Assembly (NCBI GenBank): GCA_022841705.1
Contig: JALHQZ010000004.1
Coordinates: 1 to 64,000 of the forward strand
DNA from: Pirellulales bacterium
Lineage (GTDB): Bacteria > Planctomycetota > Planctomycetia > Pirellulales > Lacipirellulaceae
DNA length: 64,000 bases
Direction of reading: 5' to 3'
Below, piece after piece: positions 1 to 8,347 of the stretch (the first letter of the stretch is position 1; every line of letters starts with the position of its first letter). The translations under genes were made by a program, and so were the position numbers. The notes beneath the pieces are model-generated. The model saw only the letters and a list, made by a program, of their open reading frames with translations, was not told the DNA's origin and ran no database searches.

Positions 1-406
1 CGAAACGAGCGGCGGCGAATGAAGTTTTTCCCTCAGTCGTCGTCGATTTAACTGTCAAAAGCTGACCGCGATGGCACTTGCGCAGCGTGGAAAAGCGGTC
101 AACACTCCCTCCTCCGGTACTATTGATTGGGGCGGCCCCCAAAACCTGGACCGTCGATCAAGATCGAAACGCCCCTTGGTGGGGTGGTTGTCCAGGTGGA
201 TTCAAGATGGCAAAGCAAGCGGTCTCCGCGCTAAGGCTCGTCAGCCCGGTGACCATCGAGAAGGTGATCCCCGCCGACTGAGTAGGAGATCGCCCACGAC
301 ACGGCGGCCGTTGGTCTCCGTTTCGTCCTAACCCCGCGGGACTAACCAAGAGCTTCGCCGTAACCGAACGGTGCAAGGAGATTTACGACGAGGCGAGAAA
401 ACAGAG
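1..406. other. No supported gene
   Basis: Short open frames exist on both strands, but none has protein-like composition, a convincing start or a recognisable domain. The stretch lies at the window edge next to the tRNA gene, so it may hold the tail of a neighbouring intergenic region. I see no terminator or clear repeat. Confidence 0.5.
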
Positions 407-489
407 CGGAGGGCATGGGATTCGAACCCACAATCCCGTGAGGGACACTTGATTTCGAGTCAAGCCGCTGGCCAATTCGCTTACCCTCC
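407..489 (-). tRNA. tRNA-Ser (anticodon CGA)
   Basis: Read on the minus strand it starts GGAGGGT and closes with GCCCTCC plus discriminator G, giving a 7-bp acceptor stem with one G-T wobble. The anticodon arm is CTTGA-CTCGAAA-TCAAG, so the anticodon is CGA (serine, UCG codons). A long variable arm (TCCC/GGGA stem) and a GTTCGAATC T-loop follow, which fits a class II serine tRNA. CCA is not encoded. Upstream on the minus strand the A/T-rich segment around 490-520 may hold the promoter. Confidence 0.95.
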
Positions 490-682
490 AGCGCTTTTTT
501 TAGCAAAGCTCACATTCTACACCGGAAGACCGGCTCGCCTCAAGCGCGGCTCGCCCGGGTGCTCCGAGGCCGACCACGAGGCTGGAAACAGGCCAGAAAG
601 CCGCTTGCGCTCGGGTGGCTGGGCGGCTAAGCTCTAAGGAAATCACAATCCTTTTCCGGTGGGACTCTTCGGGAGACAGAAC

Positions 683-1354
683 ATGTCGCGGCAACTTGGG
701 TGGCGATCGGTGGGGTTGGTTCTGCTGGCGTTGAGCGGAGCGCGGCCCGAAGCGCGGGCTGAAGCGGATTGGCCGGTGGTGCTGAGCGAAGATTTTTCCG
801 GCGGCCCCGAGCGGTGGGAAGTGCTCGATCCGGCGGGGTGGAAGATCGCAAAGAAAGACGGCAATGCGGTTTTCAGCCAGTTCACCAGCGAGAGCAAGTA
901 CGAACCGCCGTACCGCAGCCCCTGGCATGTGGCGCTGCTAAAGGAACCGGCCGTGGGCGATTTTCAGCTCACCGCCAAAGTCCACAGCACGAAGGCCGAT
1001 TACCCACATCGCGATGCGTGCCTCTTCTTCGGCTACCAAGACCCGGCGCACTTTTACTACGTGCATTTCGGCAAGTCGATGGACCCCAACGCGAACCAGA
1101 TTTTCATTGTGGATGGCGCGGCCCGACGGAAGATATCGCTCACCACCAGCGATGGCACGCCGTGGACGGATGAATGGCACACCGTGCGCGTGAAACGCAG
1201 CGCCGACGACATTGCGGTTTACTTCGACGATCTGGAAACCCCGATCATGACCGCCAAGGATGCGACGTTCGGCGCCGGCCGCGTGGGGATTGGATCATTC
1301 GACGATACGGCGGATTGGGATGAAGTGGAGCTGCGCGGCGTGGTGGCGAAATAG
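683..1354 (+). CDS. Secreted concanavalin A-like/DUF1080-type domain protein
   Basis: The protein has 223 residues. The N-terminus (about residues 1-25, basic then LVLLALSG and ARA) reads as a signal peptide. The rest, from LSEDFSGGPERW to the end, looks like one jelly-roll domain of the concanavalin A-like/3-keto-disaccharide hydrolase (DUF1080) type: alternating strands, FGYQDPAHFYYVHFG, and a closing GRVGIGSFDDTADWDEVEL strand. Such domains bind or cleave sugars outside the planctomycete cell, but no catalytic residues can be assigned here. I chose the ATG at 683 because GGGAG lies 7 bases upstream; an in-frame GTG at 659 has no such site. It stands alone between the tRNA and the ELWxxDGT gene. 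Confidence 0.7.
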   Translation: MSRQLGWRSVGLVLLALSGARPEARAEADWPVVLSEDFSGGPERWEVLDPAGWKIAKKDGNAVFSQFTSESKYEPPYRSPWHVALLKEPAVGDFQLTAKVHSTKADYPHRDACLFFGYQDPAHFYYVHFGKSMDPNANQIFIVDGAARRKISLTTSDGTPWTDEWHTVRVKRSADDIAVYFDDLETPIMTAKDATFGAGRVGIGSFDDTADWDEVELRGVVAK

Positions 1355-1624
1355 AACGCAGCGGGTGCGATCGCCGCTTTGGTACATTGCCAACCTCCTT
1401 TGGTATCCTGCTAACCCTCAAGCAGGGAGGACATTTGCCACAGGCGCCACATTGCCACCACCTCCTGCGGTTGACCGCAAATACTGGCTCATTTGTGAGA
1501 AGATCAGAAAGATTGCTGCCCCTCTTGGGACGGGTTAGGATGAGGCAGATCGTCCCCCCACCCTTCGCGGCGTCGGCCCCTGCGATCCGCGCATTGATCG
1601 CTTTCTTGCAATTGGACGAACCCT
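1355..1624. other. Intergenic, nothing clear
   Basis: Leader region of the ELWxxDGT gene. It holds two similar short direct repeats (CTTTGGTAC/CTTTGGTAT, about 21 bases apart near 1377-1420) but no convincing promoter, hairpin or small gene. Confidence 0.4.
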
Positions 1625-4600
1625 ATGTCGCACTCTGCTCGCAATGATGGTCGGAATCGGAAGCTGCGCGTGGAGCGGTTGGAAAGCCGCGAGATGTTGG
1701 CGGGGGATTTGGAGTTTCTCCAGGACCTCAATCGACAAACGAATTTCGGTGGGTCGACCCCCGACCACCTGACTGCGGTTGGTAGTACGCTTTTCTTCAC
1801 GGCCAACACGGAACCGCTCGGTGTAGAGCTTTGGAAAACCGATGGCACTGAAGCCGGCACGATGGTTGTCAAAGATATCGTTCCCGGAGTCAACGGCTCG
1901 GAACCGCTTGGACTAACCAATGTGAATGGAACTCTCTATTTTCGCGCTTACACACCAGAAGCTGGAGAATCGCTTTGGAAGAGCGATGGAACGGCTGCTG
2001 GGACGATTCGTGTTGACGTTCAGATTGGCTCCCACGCCCGCTATTTTCAGAACATTAACGGATTGCTGTATTTCGTTAGCGAACTCAGTGAGAGTGGCGC
2101 AGAGCTGTGGCGAAGTGATGGAACAGCGGCTGGCACAAAACTACTGAAAGATATCAATCCCGGCCCGGAAGGATCGTCGATACGTCAACTGGTGACCGTT
2201 GGCGCCAGCATCTACTTCAGCGCCCGCACCGGCGCTTATGGCGACGAGCTTTGGAAGAGTGATGGTACGGAAGCCGGCACGACGATGGTCGTTGATCTCT
2301 ACCCGGGAAGTGCAAGCTCAAGCCCAGGTAACTTGGTCAATCTCAACGGCAATTTGCTCTTCGATGCGACCACCAACTTCGAGGGTCGAGAGCTCTGGAA
2401 GAGCAATGGAACCGCGGCTGGGACTGTCATCGTGAAAGACTTTCAACCACCTAGCGGAAGTGCGGGTACACTCGGCTCTGCTGCGGTTCTTGGCGGGAAG
2501 GTCTATTTCGCCGCCAATGACGGCGCCCATGGCTTTGAGCTTTGGAAAAGCGATGGCACGACCAGCGGCACCGTACTGGTTAAAGACATCGCACCAGGTC
2601 CCGAAGGAGGATTGAGTACTCGTTTCGCTGTAACGGCGGAGTTTACCGTTGTCGGGAACAGCCTATTCTTCAGCGCGCGAAGCGAATCGAGCAGTCAAGA
2701 ACTCTGGAAGACCGATGGCACCACGGCGGGGACGGTACGCGTGCAGGCGTTTCCCGGAGACTCTTCTGGGTACGGACCTTCTTCGCTGACACCTGTGGGG
2801 AATACCCTGTATTTTCGCGCTCGGGACGACTCGACTGGATTCGAACTGTGGCGCAGCGACGGAACCACTACTGGAACGTACAGGGTCGTTGATCTGCGCG
2901 CCGGCAGCAGTGGCGGTTTGGGTCCCGTGCTGTTCAATCCGCAGCTTACCAATCTGAACGGTTCACTTTTCTTCCGCGGAAATGATGGTTTCACGGGAAC
3001 GGAGATCTGGAAATCGAATGGCACCCAGGCGGGAACTGTGTGCGTAAGAGACATCGTCTCCGGCAATCACGGTTCGTATGTGTCCCGGTCGGACATCACG
3101 GAACTTAACGGCCAGCTTTTTTTCATTGCTAGTTCTTCCGACGGCAGTTATACCACCGTCTGGTCCTCCGACGGCACGGCCGACGGTACAGACACGATCA
3201 CTCCGGGTCTCGCGATCAATCCCTCCTCGCTGGTCAAAATGGGGAATCACCTCTACTTTGTCGGGCGTGATTGGTTGAACCGTTACGGACTTTGGCGATC
3301 GAACGGAACGGGAGTCGGAACAATCTTGCTCCAAGAAGGAAATGTCGACACGCTTACGAGCACCGGCAATCGGTTGTACTTCCGGATGTCCGGAGGGCTG
3401 TGGACCAGCGATGGCATAAGTGCGGCCTACTCTTTATCGGGATCGCCTCAGAATCCGCGATTTCAAGCTGCCTCGAGTCTGACGAATATCTCGGGCTCGT
3501 TGTTTTTCACCGCGTTCGAGCCGGCGACTGGCGCTGAGCTCTGGATCTCTGACGGAACCGATGCCGGGACCAAGCGCGTCAAGGACGTCGTCCCGGGCGC
3601 AGGCAATATCTACGGGTCAATCAACAACATCGAACTCACGAACGTGAACGGTGTGGCCTATTTCAACGCAAAGACCGACTTCTTCAGCAATGAGTTATGG
3701 AGAAGCGATGGAACCGAAGTTGGCACCTACAAGGTCACGCACCCCTCGGGCGGAGAACCGTTCACAGGGCCAACTAGCCTCATTAACGTGCAGGGAAAAT
3801 TGTATTTTGTCGGGACCTCGTACGATCGGCAAACAAGTACCTATCGCTCAGGATTATGGATTCACAATCCCACAACTGCGAGTGTTTCTTTCTTGCGTTC
3901 GCTCGAATTCCTGAGTGGACCGTGGATTAGCGACTCAATCGACATTTCGGGAACTTTATTCTTCGTTACCAACAGCACTGCGTTCGGAATTGAGTTGTGG
4001 AGAAGTGACGGCACACCTTCCGGAACTGGAATTGTTTTGGATTTGAGACCCGGAGCAATGAGCTCTGTGCCATCATCACTTACAAACGTCAACGGAGTTC
4101 TTTATTTCAGCGCTTCTACCTCTGCGACGGGGAATGAGTTATGGAAGTCCGACGGGACCGCGGCTGGAACTCTATTGGCTGTGGATGTGTTGCCCGGCGA
4201 GATTGGTAGCAACCCTGATGTGGTTGGAGCTGTTGGAAACACCCTCATTATTCATGCTTTGACGGAGTATTACGGGCGTGAATTGTGGTCCCTCGTAATC
4301 GGCCCTGGCGGCCAAGGCGACTACAACCGCGACAACGCCATCACCCCCGCCGACCGAACCTTCTGGCAAACCCACTTCGGCGCCACCACCGGCATCGGCC
4401 TGCAAGCCGACGGCAACAACAACGGCGTCGTCGACACCGCCGACTACACCGTCTGGCGGGACAACTACATTCCTCCCAACGCCGATTACAATCGCGACAC
4501 CCTCGTCACCCCCGCCGACCGCACCTTCTGGGCCGCCAACTTCAACGCCACCACCGGCGCCGGCCTGCAAGCCGACGGCAACGCGAACAACATTGTCGAC

Positions 4601-4885
4601 GCCGCCGATTACACCCTCTGGCGTGACGCCTACGTTCCCCCCGCAACCGTACTGCCCACCATCGCCATTGCTTCGGCGGCCGTGAGCGGTGAAGCGCCGG
4701 CGCAGGCGATCGCGGCGCGGCCGATTGCGAGCTCGCCGCCGCGGCGGACCGATCTGCTCATTGCCGCGCGGGACGCGGCGTTTGCGGAGCTCGGTGATAG
4801 TGAGGAGGCGCCGGTCGCCAGGCGTCGAGAGGATGCTCTGCGCTCGGGTCGAGGACCCAAGCTACAAATCCCGACCCGCCTGTGA
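1625..4885 (+). CDS. Giant secreted ELWxxDGT-repeat protein with dockerin-like repeats (copy 1)
   Basis: The protein has 1086 residues. It opens with RKLRVERLESREMLAGD, the N-terminal motif seen on large secreted planctomycete proteins. Residues about 30-895 carry some 17 repeats of about 45-60 residues with the core ELWKSDGTxAGT (ELWxxDGT repeat family, probably a beta-propeller-like fold). From about 897 follow two dockerin type I-like pairs (DYNRDNAITPADRTFW, DGNNNGVVDTADYTVW and again), predicted to bind calcium. The tail holds RRTDLLIAARDAAFAELGD near residue 1040, nearly the same as in the paralogue at 28431-31598. The role is unknown; an extracellular adhesive or structural function is inferred. 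Its stop overlaps the next start by three bases. Confidence 0.85.
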   Translation: MSHSARNDGRNRKLRVERLESREMLAGDLEFLQDLNRQTNFGGSTPDHLTAVGSTLFFTANTEPLGVELWKTDGTEAGTMVVKDIVPGVNGSEPLGLTNVNGTLYFRAYTPEAGESLWKSDGTAAGTIRVDVQIGSHARYFQNINGLLYFVSELSESGAELWRSDGTAAGTKLLKDINPGPEGSSIRQLVTVGASIYFSARTGAYGDELWKSDGTEAGTTMVVDLYPGSASSSPGNLVNLNGNLLFDATTNFEGRELWKSNGTAAGTVIVKDFQPPSGSAGTLGSAAVLGGKVYFAANDGAHGFELWKSDGTTSGTVLVKDIAPGPEGGLSTRFAVTAEFTVVGNSLFFSARSESSSQELWKTDGTTAGTVRVQAFPGDSSGYGPSSLTPVGNTLYFRARDDSTGFELWRSDGTTTGTYRVVDLRAGSSGGLGPVLFNPQLTNLNGSLFFRGNDGFTGTEIWKSNGTQAGTVCVRDIVSGNHGSYVSRSDITELNGQLFFIASSSDGSYTTVWSSDGTADGTDTITPGLAINPSSLVKMGNHLYFVGRDWLNRYGLWRSNGTGVGTILLQEGNVDTLTSTGNRLYFRMSGGLWTSDGISAAYSLSGSPQNPRFQAASSLTNISGSLFFTAFEPATGAELWISDGTDAGTKRVKDVVPGAGNIYGSINNIELTNVNGVAYFNAKTDFFSNELWRSDGTEVGTYKVTHPSGGEPFTGPTSLINVQGKLYFVGTSYDRQTSTYRSGLWIHNPTTASVSFLRSLEFLSGPWISDSIDISGTLFFVTNSTAFGIELWRSDGTPSGTGIVLDLRPGAMSSVPSSLTNVNGVLYFSASTSATGNELWKSDGTAAGTLLAVDVLPGEIGSNPDVVGAVGNTLIIHALTEYYGRELWSLVIGPGGQGDYNRDNAITPADRTFWQTHFGATTGIGLQADGNNNGVVDTADYTVWRDNYIPPNADYNRDTLVTPADRTFWAANFNATTGAGLQADGNANNIVDAADYTLWRDAYVPPATVLPTIAIASAAVSGEAPAQAIAARPIASSPPRRTDLLIAARDAAFAELGDSEEAPVARRREDALRSGRGPKLQIPTRL

Positions 4886-5187
4886 ACGACGCCCAACGAC
4901 TTGTACTGCTCATCGGGATCGGCGTCCTTGGCGCCTGCCTGGGGAGTTTTTTGAACGTGGTGCTGCACCGCTGGCCGCGGGGGGAGAGCATCGTCTGGCC
5001 GGGTTCGCGGTGCCCCAAGTGCGGGCATGCGATTCGGGCGTGGCACAATCTGCCGGTGATCGGCTGGCTGCTGCTGCGGGGCAAATGCTACGACTGCCAC
5101 GCCCCCATTTCGCCCAAGTATCCGCTCATCGAAGCGGCCGTGGGCGTGCTGTTCGTCCTCGCGGCGCTGGCGACACCGTGGTTGTAG
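4882..5187 (+). CDS. Stand-alone prepilin peptidase N-terminal (DiS_P_DiS) domain protein
   Basis: The protein has 101 residues. It matches the N-terminal domain of type IV prepilin leader peptidases (A24): a first membrane helix with GACLGSFLNVVLHRWPRGES, then two CxxC pairs (CPKCGHAI, CYDCHAPI) ending in SPKYPLIEAAVG and a second hydrophobic segment. In full PilD proteins this cytoplasmic zinc-binding/methyltransferase part precedes the catalytic membrane domain with two aspartates. Here the frame closes at a TAG and no catalytic domain follows, so it should lack protease activity. The GTG start overlaps the preceding stop, so it is translationally coupled to the ELWxxDGT gene. It is either a truncated gene or a separate small domain protein. 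Confidence 0.75.
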   Translation: MNDAQRLVLLIGIGVLGACLGSFLNVVLHRWPRGESIVWPGSRCPKCGHAIRAWHNLPVIGWLLLRGKCYDCHAPISPKYPLIEAAVGVLFVLAALATPWL

Positions 5188-5238
5188 ACTATAAAGGCTG
5201 GTGGCTATTAGCTCTTGGCTAAGCGCTGCCAACAGCCG

Positions 5239-5315
5239 ATCAGCCGCCGGGCGTTAGCCCTCGGCCGTTCCGAGTTGATTTTGTCGCGTCCGGGGGCTAG
5301 CGCCCGGCGGCTGAT
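5239..5315. repeat. Palindromic intergenic repeat (CAGCCGCCGGGCG family)
   Basis: The left arm begins GATCAGCCGCCGGGCG and the right arm ends CGCCCGGCGGCTGAT, with GGGCTAGCG/CGTTAGCCC inside. It is a long hairpin between two same-strand genes. A related single arm occurs near 42202. Confidence 0.75.
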
Positions 5316-5339
5316 GCTTTCCCTTCACCACTTCTCAAC

Positions 5340-6728
5340 ATGCCCTCACTCACCTTCCACGGCGCGGCTCAAACGGTTACCGGCTCCAAGTATCTGCTCG
5401 AAGCGGGGGGCAAGCAGGTGCTCATCGACTGCGGGTTGTTTCAAGGCCTTAAAGCGCTGCGGGAACGCAACTGGGCCGGCACGCCGTTCGACGTGAAGAC
5501 GCTCGACAAGGTGCTGCTCACGCACGCCCATCTCGATCACGTGGGCTACTTGCCGCGGGTGGTGCGCGAAGGTTTCGGTGGCGAAGTGCTGTGCAATTCG
5601 GCCACCAAAGAGCTGGCCGAGATCATCATGCGCGATTCGGCGAAGATTCAGGAAGCCGACGCCGAGTACGCCAACCGCAAAGGTTTTTCCAAACACAAGC
5701 CGGCCCTGCCGCTCTACACGGCCGACGATGTGACCGAAACCATGTCGCTCTTCCGCACGCTCGAGCGCGAAGAGTGGTTCCAAGTCACCGGGCCGATCTG
5801 GGCGCGGTTTCATGATGCGGGGCACCTGTTGGGATCGAACATGATCGAGGTCGAAGTTCGCGAAGGCGCGAGGCCGCTCCGGATTTTGTTCTCCGGTGAT
5901 GTGGGCCGGTATGATGGCCCGCTGTACCACGATCCCTACACGGCAACCGAATGCGACTATCTCATCTGCGAAAGCACCTATGGCGATCGCGATCATCCCG
6001 AGACGGCGATTCTGGATGAACTTGAGGCGGTGGTGAACCGCGCGGTCGCCCGCGGCGGCGTGATGCTGATGGCGGTCTTCGCGGTCGGTCGTGCGCAGCA
6101 GTTGGTGTACCTCCTCAACGTACTGGAATGCGCGGGGCGAATTCCAAAGCTGCCGACCTTCATTGATAGCCCGATGGCGGTCGACGCTACGAAAGTGTTC
6201 CGCGCGCATGCGATTGACCACGATCTGACCGAAGGCGAGCTCTGTGGCGACAAGCACGTGCTCAGCGGGCGCAACGTGCAGCTCTCACGCACGGTGGATG
6301 AATCTAAAGCGATCAACCATGTGAAGGGTCCGGCGATCATTATGTCGTCGAGCGGCATGATGACGGGCGGGCGCATCCTGCATCATCTCAAGCAGCGGCT
6401 CCCCGACAAGCGGAATACCATCGTCATGGGGGGTTACATGGCCGAGGGGACCCGCGGCCGGCAACTGCAAGATGGGGCGCCCTACATCAAACTGCACGGG
6501 ATGGAAATTGCGGTTCACGCGGCGATTGAAAAGGTACCCGGCCTCAGCGGCCACGCCGACCGCCGGGGCCTGCTCAGGTGGCTTTCGGCCCTCAAGACGG
6601 CGCCCAAGAAAACCTTCCTCACCCACGGCGAAATCCCCGCCATGACCGCTTTCGCCGAGACTTTACGGGCGGAAAAGGGCTGGAATGTCCATATTCCGGC
6701 GTTGGGCGAACGGGCCGAGCTAGAGTAA
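5340..6728 (+). CDS. Beta-CASP metallo-beta-lactamase fold RNA hydrolase
   Basis: The protein has 462 residues, normal for bacterial beta-CASP proteins related to CPSF-73/YsgB-type ribonucleases. The metallo-beta-lactamase motifs are HAHLDHVG (residues about 60-67, motif 2), HDAGHLLGS (motif 3) and SGDVGRYDGPL (motif 4). The beta-CASP part shows CESTYGDRDH, SSSGMMTGGRILHHL, and the C-terminal SGHAD (motif C). These residues coordinate two zincs for RNA phosphodiester cleavage, so a cytoplasmic RNase role is the best guess; the exact substrate is unknown. No clear Shine-Dalgarno site precedes the ATG. It is followed by an intergenic palindrome. Confidence 0.9.
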   Translation: MPSLTFHGAAQTVTGSKYLLEAGGKQVLIDCGLFQGLKALRERNWAGTPFDVKTLDKVLLTHAHLDHVGYLPRVVREGFGGEVLCNSATKELAEIIMRDSAKIQEADAEYANRKGFSKHKPALPLYTADDVTETMSLFRTLEREEWFQVTGPIWARFHDAGHLLGSNMIEVEVREGARPLRILFSGDVGRYDGPLYHDPYTATECDYLICESTYGDRDHPETAILDELEAVVNRAVARGGVMLMAVFAVGRAQQLVYLLNVLECAGRIPKLPTFIDSPMAVDATKVFRAHAIDHDLTEGELCGDKHVLSGRNVQLSRTVDESKAINHVKGPAIIMSSSGMMTGGRILHHLKQRLPDKRNTIVMGGYMAEGTRGRQLQDGAPYIKLHGMEIAVHAAIEKVPGLSGHADRRGLLRWLSALKTAPKKTFLTHGEIPAMTAFAETLRAEKGWNVHIPALGERAELE

Positions 6729-6773
6729 AGTTAGTGGAACACTGCAACTTCCGTATTTAGTGTCGCGCAGTTC

Positions 6774-6880
6774 GTAGCCCTCTCCCTCCGGGAGAGGGTT
6801 GGGTGAGGGCCGGCCCTTTAAAAGGAAGGGTTAGTACCTGCTTCACCCTCACCCCGGCCCTCTCCCGGAGGGAGAGGGAG
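6774..6880. repeat. Palindromic repeat (CCCTCTCCC family), copy 1
   Basis: The inverted arms are built from GTAGCCCTCTCCCTCCGGGA and its complement, with a second inner pair GGGTGAGGG/CCCTCACCC. The same family recurs at 35461-35551. It fills most of the gap between two genes. Confidence 0.75.
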
Positions 6881-6967
6881 GAATCGCGTCTTTGCAGTCT
6901 GACAACCCAACGCTCGACTGTCATCACAACTTGATCGTCAGGCTAGAAAGCCTGACCTACGTTCGCC

Positions 6968-7849
6968 ATGAGTATCAACGAGTTCACCCTCGACGCCCAC
7001 CACGACAATCTGCCCGCCAAGGTGGAAGCCAATCGCCAGGCGATTGTTGACTCGCCGAGCTATGTGCTGGCCGAAAGAGATGGCCTGTTCATGAAGCGGG
7101 CCGAGATGCGCCCCGTGCGGATGCAGCTTGAGCTGCAGAAGACCGAACTCCTCATGCGCGAGCAAGGAATCGAATCGACCGTGGTGGTATTCGGCGGCAC
7201 GCAAATCGTCCCGCGGGCCGCGGCTGAAAGGCGGCTCGCCAAGGCGCAAGCGGCGCTCGCCAAGGAACCCAATAGCACTGCGATGAAGCGGGCCGTGGTG
7301 CGCGCTGAACGAGTCCTAGCCAAGAGTTACTATTACGATCACGCCCGGGAGTTCGCTAAGGTCGTCTCCAGCGCCTGCCAACTCAACGGCAAGTGCGAGT
7401 TCGTGATCACCACCGGTGGCGGGCCCGGCATTATGGAAGCGGCCAACCGGGGGGCGTACGAAATCGGCGCCAAGAATATCGGCCTCAACATCGAACTGCC
7501 GCACGAACAGGAACCGAACCCCTACATCACGCCGGAGTTGTGCTTTCAGTTCCACTACTTCGCGATGCGGAAGTTTCACTTCATCCTGCGCGCCGCGGCG
7601 CTGGTGGTCTTCCCCGGCGGTTACGGCACGCTCGACGAACTGTTCAACACGCTCTGCTTGCGCCAGACCGGCCGGATGCAATCAATCCCTATCATTCTCT
7701 ACGGCCGACGGTACTGGGAATCGGTGATCGATTTCCAATTTCTCGCCGATGAAGGGGTGATCGCCGACGAGCATATCGACCTGGTGAGCTACGCTGAAAC
7801 GCCCGAAGAAGCGTGGCAGACGATCGCCAAGTTTCATAATGTGGCGTAA
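6968..7849 (+). CDS. LOG-family (TIGR00730-like) nucleoside 5'-monophosphate phosphoribohydrolase-like protein
   Basis: The protein has 293 residues, about 100 longer than the minimal LOG protein. A Rossmann-like core starts with VVVFGGTQIVPR (about residue 75), followed by ITTGGGPGIMEAANRGA and the signature PGGYGTLDELF (about 218-228), the phosphate-binding and catalytic motif of the LOG/lysine-decarboxylase-like family. The RxxR-type arginine near MRKFHF also fits. Known members hydrolyse AMP-like nucleotides or cytokinin ribosides. The N-terminal 70 residues are extra and unassigned. It lies between two palindromic repeats with no operon partner. Confidence 0.85.
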   Translation: MSINEFTLDAHHDNLPAKVEANRQAIVDSPSYVLAERDGLFMKRAEMRPVRMQLELQKTELLMREQGIESTVVVFGGTQIVPRAAAERRLAKAQAALAKEPNSTAMKRAVVRAERVLAKSYYYDHAREFAKVVSSACQLNGKCEFVITTGGGPGIMEAANRGAYEIGAKNIGLNIELPHEQEPNPYITPELCFQFHYFAMRKFHFILRAAALVVFPGGYGTLDELFNTLCLRQTGRMQSIPIILYGRRYWESVIDFQFLADEGVIADEHIDLVSYAETPEEAWQTIAKFHNVA

Positions 7850-7855
7850 GTGTTG

Positions 7856-7916
7856 GTAGCTTGGCCTCCTCGGCCGAGCGCGTAGTGAACTCGCTCGGCC
7901 GAGGAGGCCAAGCTAC
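7856..7916. repeat. Near-perfect hairpin (GTAGCTTGGCCTC family)
   Basis: GTAGCTTGGCCTCCTCGGCC is followed by its complement, leaving a short loop. It lies between the convergent LOG and SugE genes, so it could act as a two-way terminator-like structure, although no T-run is present. A diverged arm recurs at 50398-50422 at the 3' end of the nagZ-like gene. Confidence 0.8.
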
Positions 7917-7922
7917 GAGAAT

Positions 7923-8288
7923 TCAGGACTGGACGGTGTACAGCGCCTGCTTCGGTCCTTCCGGTGGCGGGGAGAACACTTTCAGCCCCACGATGCCCGC
8001 GACAATCAGCAGCACGCAAGCGACACGGGCGGCCTGGGCTGGCTCCTTGAACAGCAGCACCCCCGCGATGAAGGCGCCGACGGATCCGATCCCCGTCCAG
8101 ACGGCGTAGGCCGTACCCATGGGGATCGTCCGCTGGGCTACGAACAAGAGAGCTCCGCTGGCGATCATCGAGACCAGCGCGCCGACCAGCGGCCAAACCC
8201 GCACCTCGTTCGCCTGCCACCCGTACTTCAGACCGAGTGGCCAGCCGATCTCCATCAGGCCAGCCAAGATCAGATAGATCCACGCCAT
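7923..8288 (-). CDS. sugE: SMR-family transporter, SugE/Gdx type
   Basis: The protein has 121 residues and four predicted membrane helices. The essential proton/substrate-coupling glutamate of small multidrug resistance proteins is seen in LMEIGWPLGLK (Glu13). TAYAVWTGIGSVGAF and a GLKVF end fit SugE/Gdx proteins, which export guanidinium, rather than EmrE. The C-terminal tail of about 14 residues is longer than usual. It lies downstream of the UbiD-like gene on the same strand. The 59-base gap is too short for a full ykkC guanidine riboswitch, and no mini-ykkC hairpins were recognised. Confidence 0.88.
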   Translation of the reverse strand: MAWIYLILAGLMEIGWPLGLKYGWQANEVRVWPLVGALVSMIASGALLFVAQRTIPMGTAYAVWTGIGSVGAFIAGVLLFKEPAQAARVACVLLIVAGIVGLKVFSPPPEGPKQALYTVQS

Positions 8289-8347
8289 ACGTGTAGTTCC
8301 TTTAATGAGCGAACTGCCGGCAATGCTCTGCGCACTTCGAGCTTAAT

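Noticed and set aside
71..376. Short frames on both strands near the window start
   Set aside because: They overlap each other, lack ribosome binding sites and have no protein-like pattern.
4172..4570. Minus-strand Gly/Val-rich frame in the dockerin region
   Set aside because: It is the complement of the GAC/GCC-rich dockerin repeats; the plus-strand frame has clear family motifs.
5346..6257. 303-residue minus-strand frame opposite the beta-CASP gene
   Set aside because: It is a shadow of a strongly supported gene and has no recognisable motif.
8289..8347. Guanidine riboswitch before sugE
   Set aside because: The gap is too short for ykkC and no mini-ykkC paired ACGR-loop hairpins were found.
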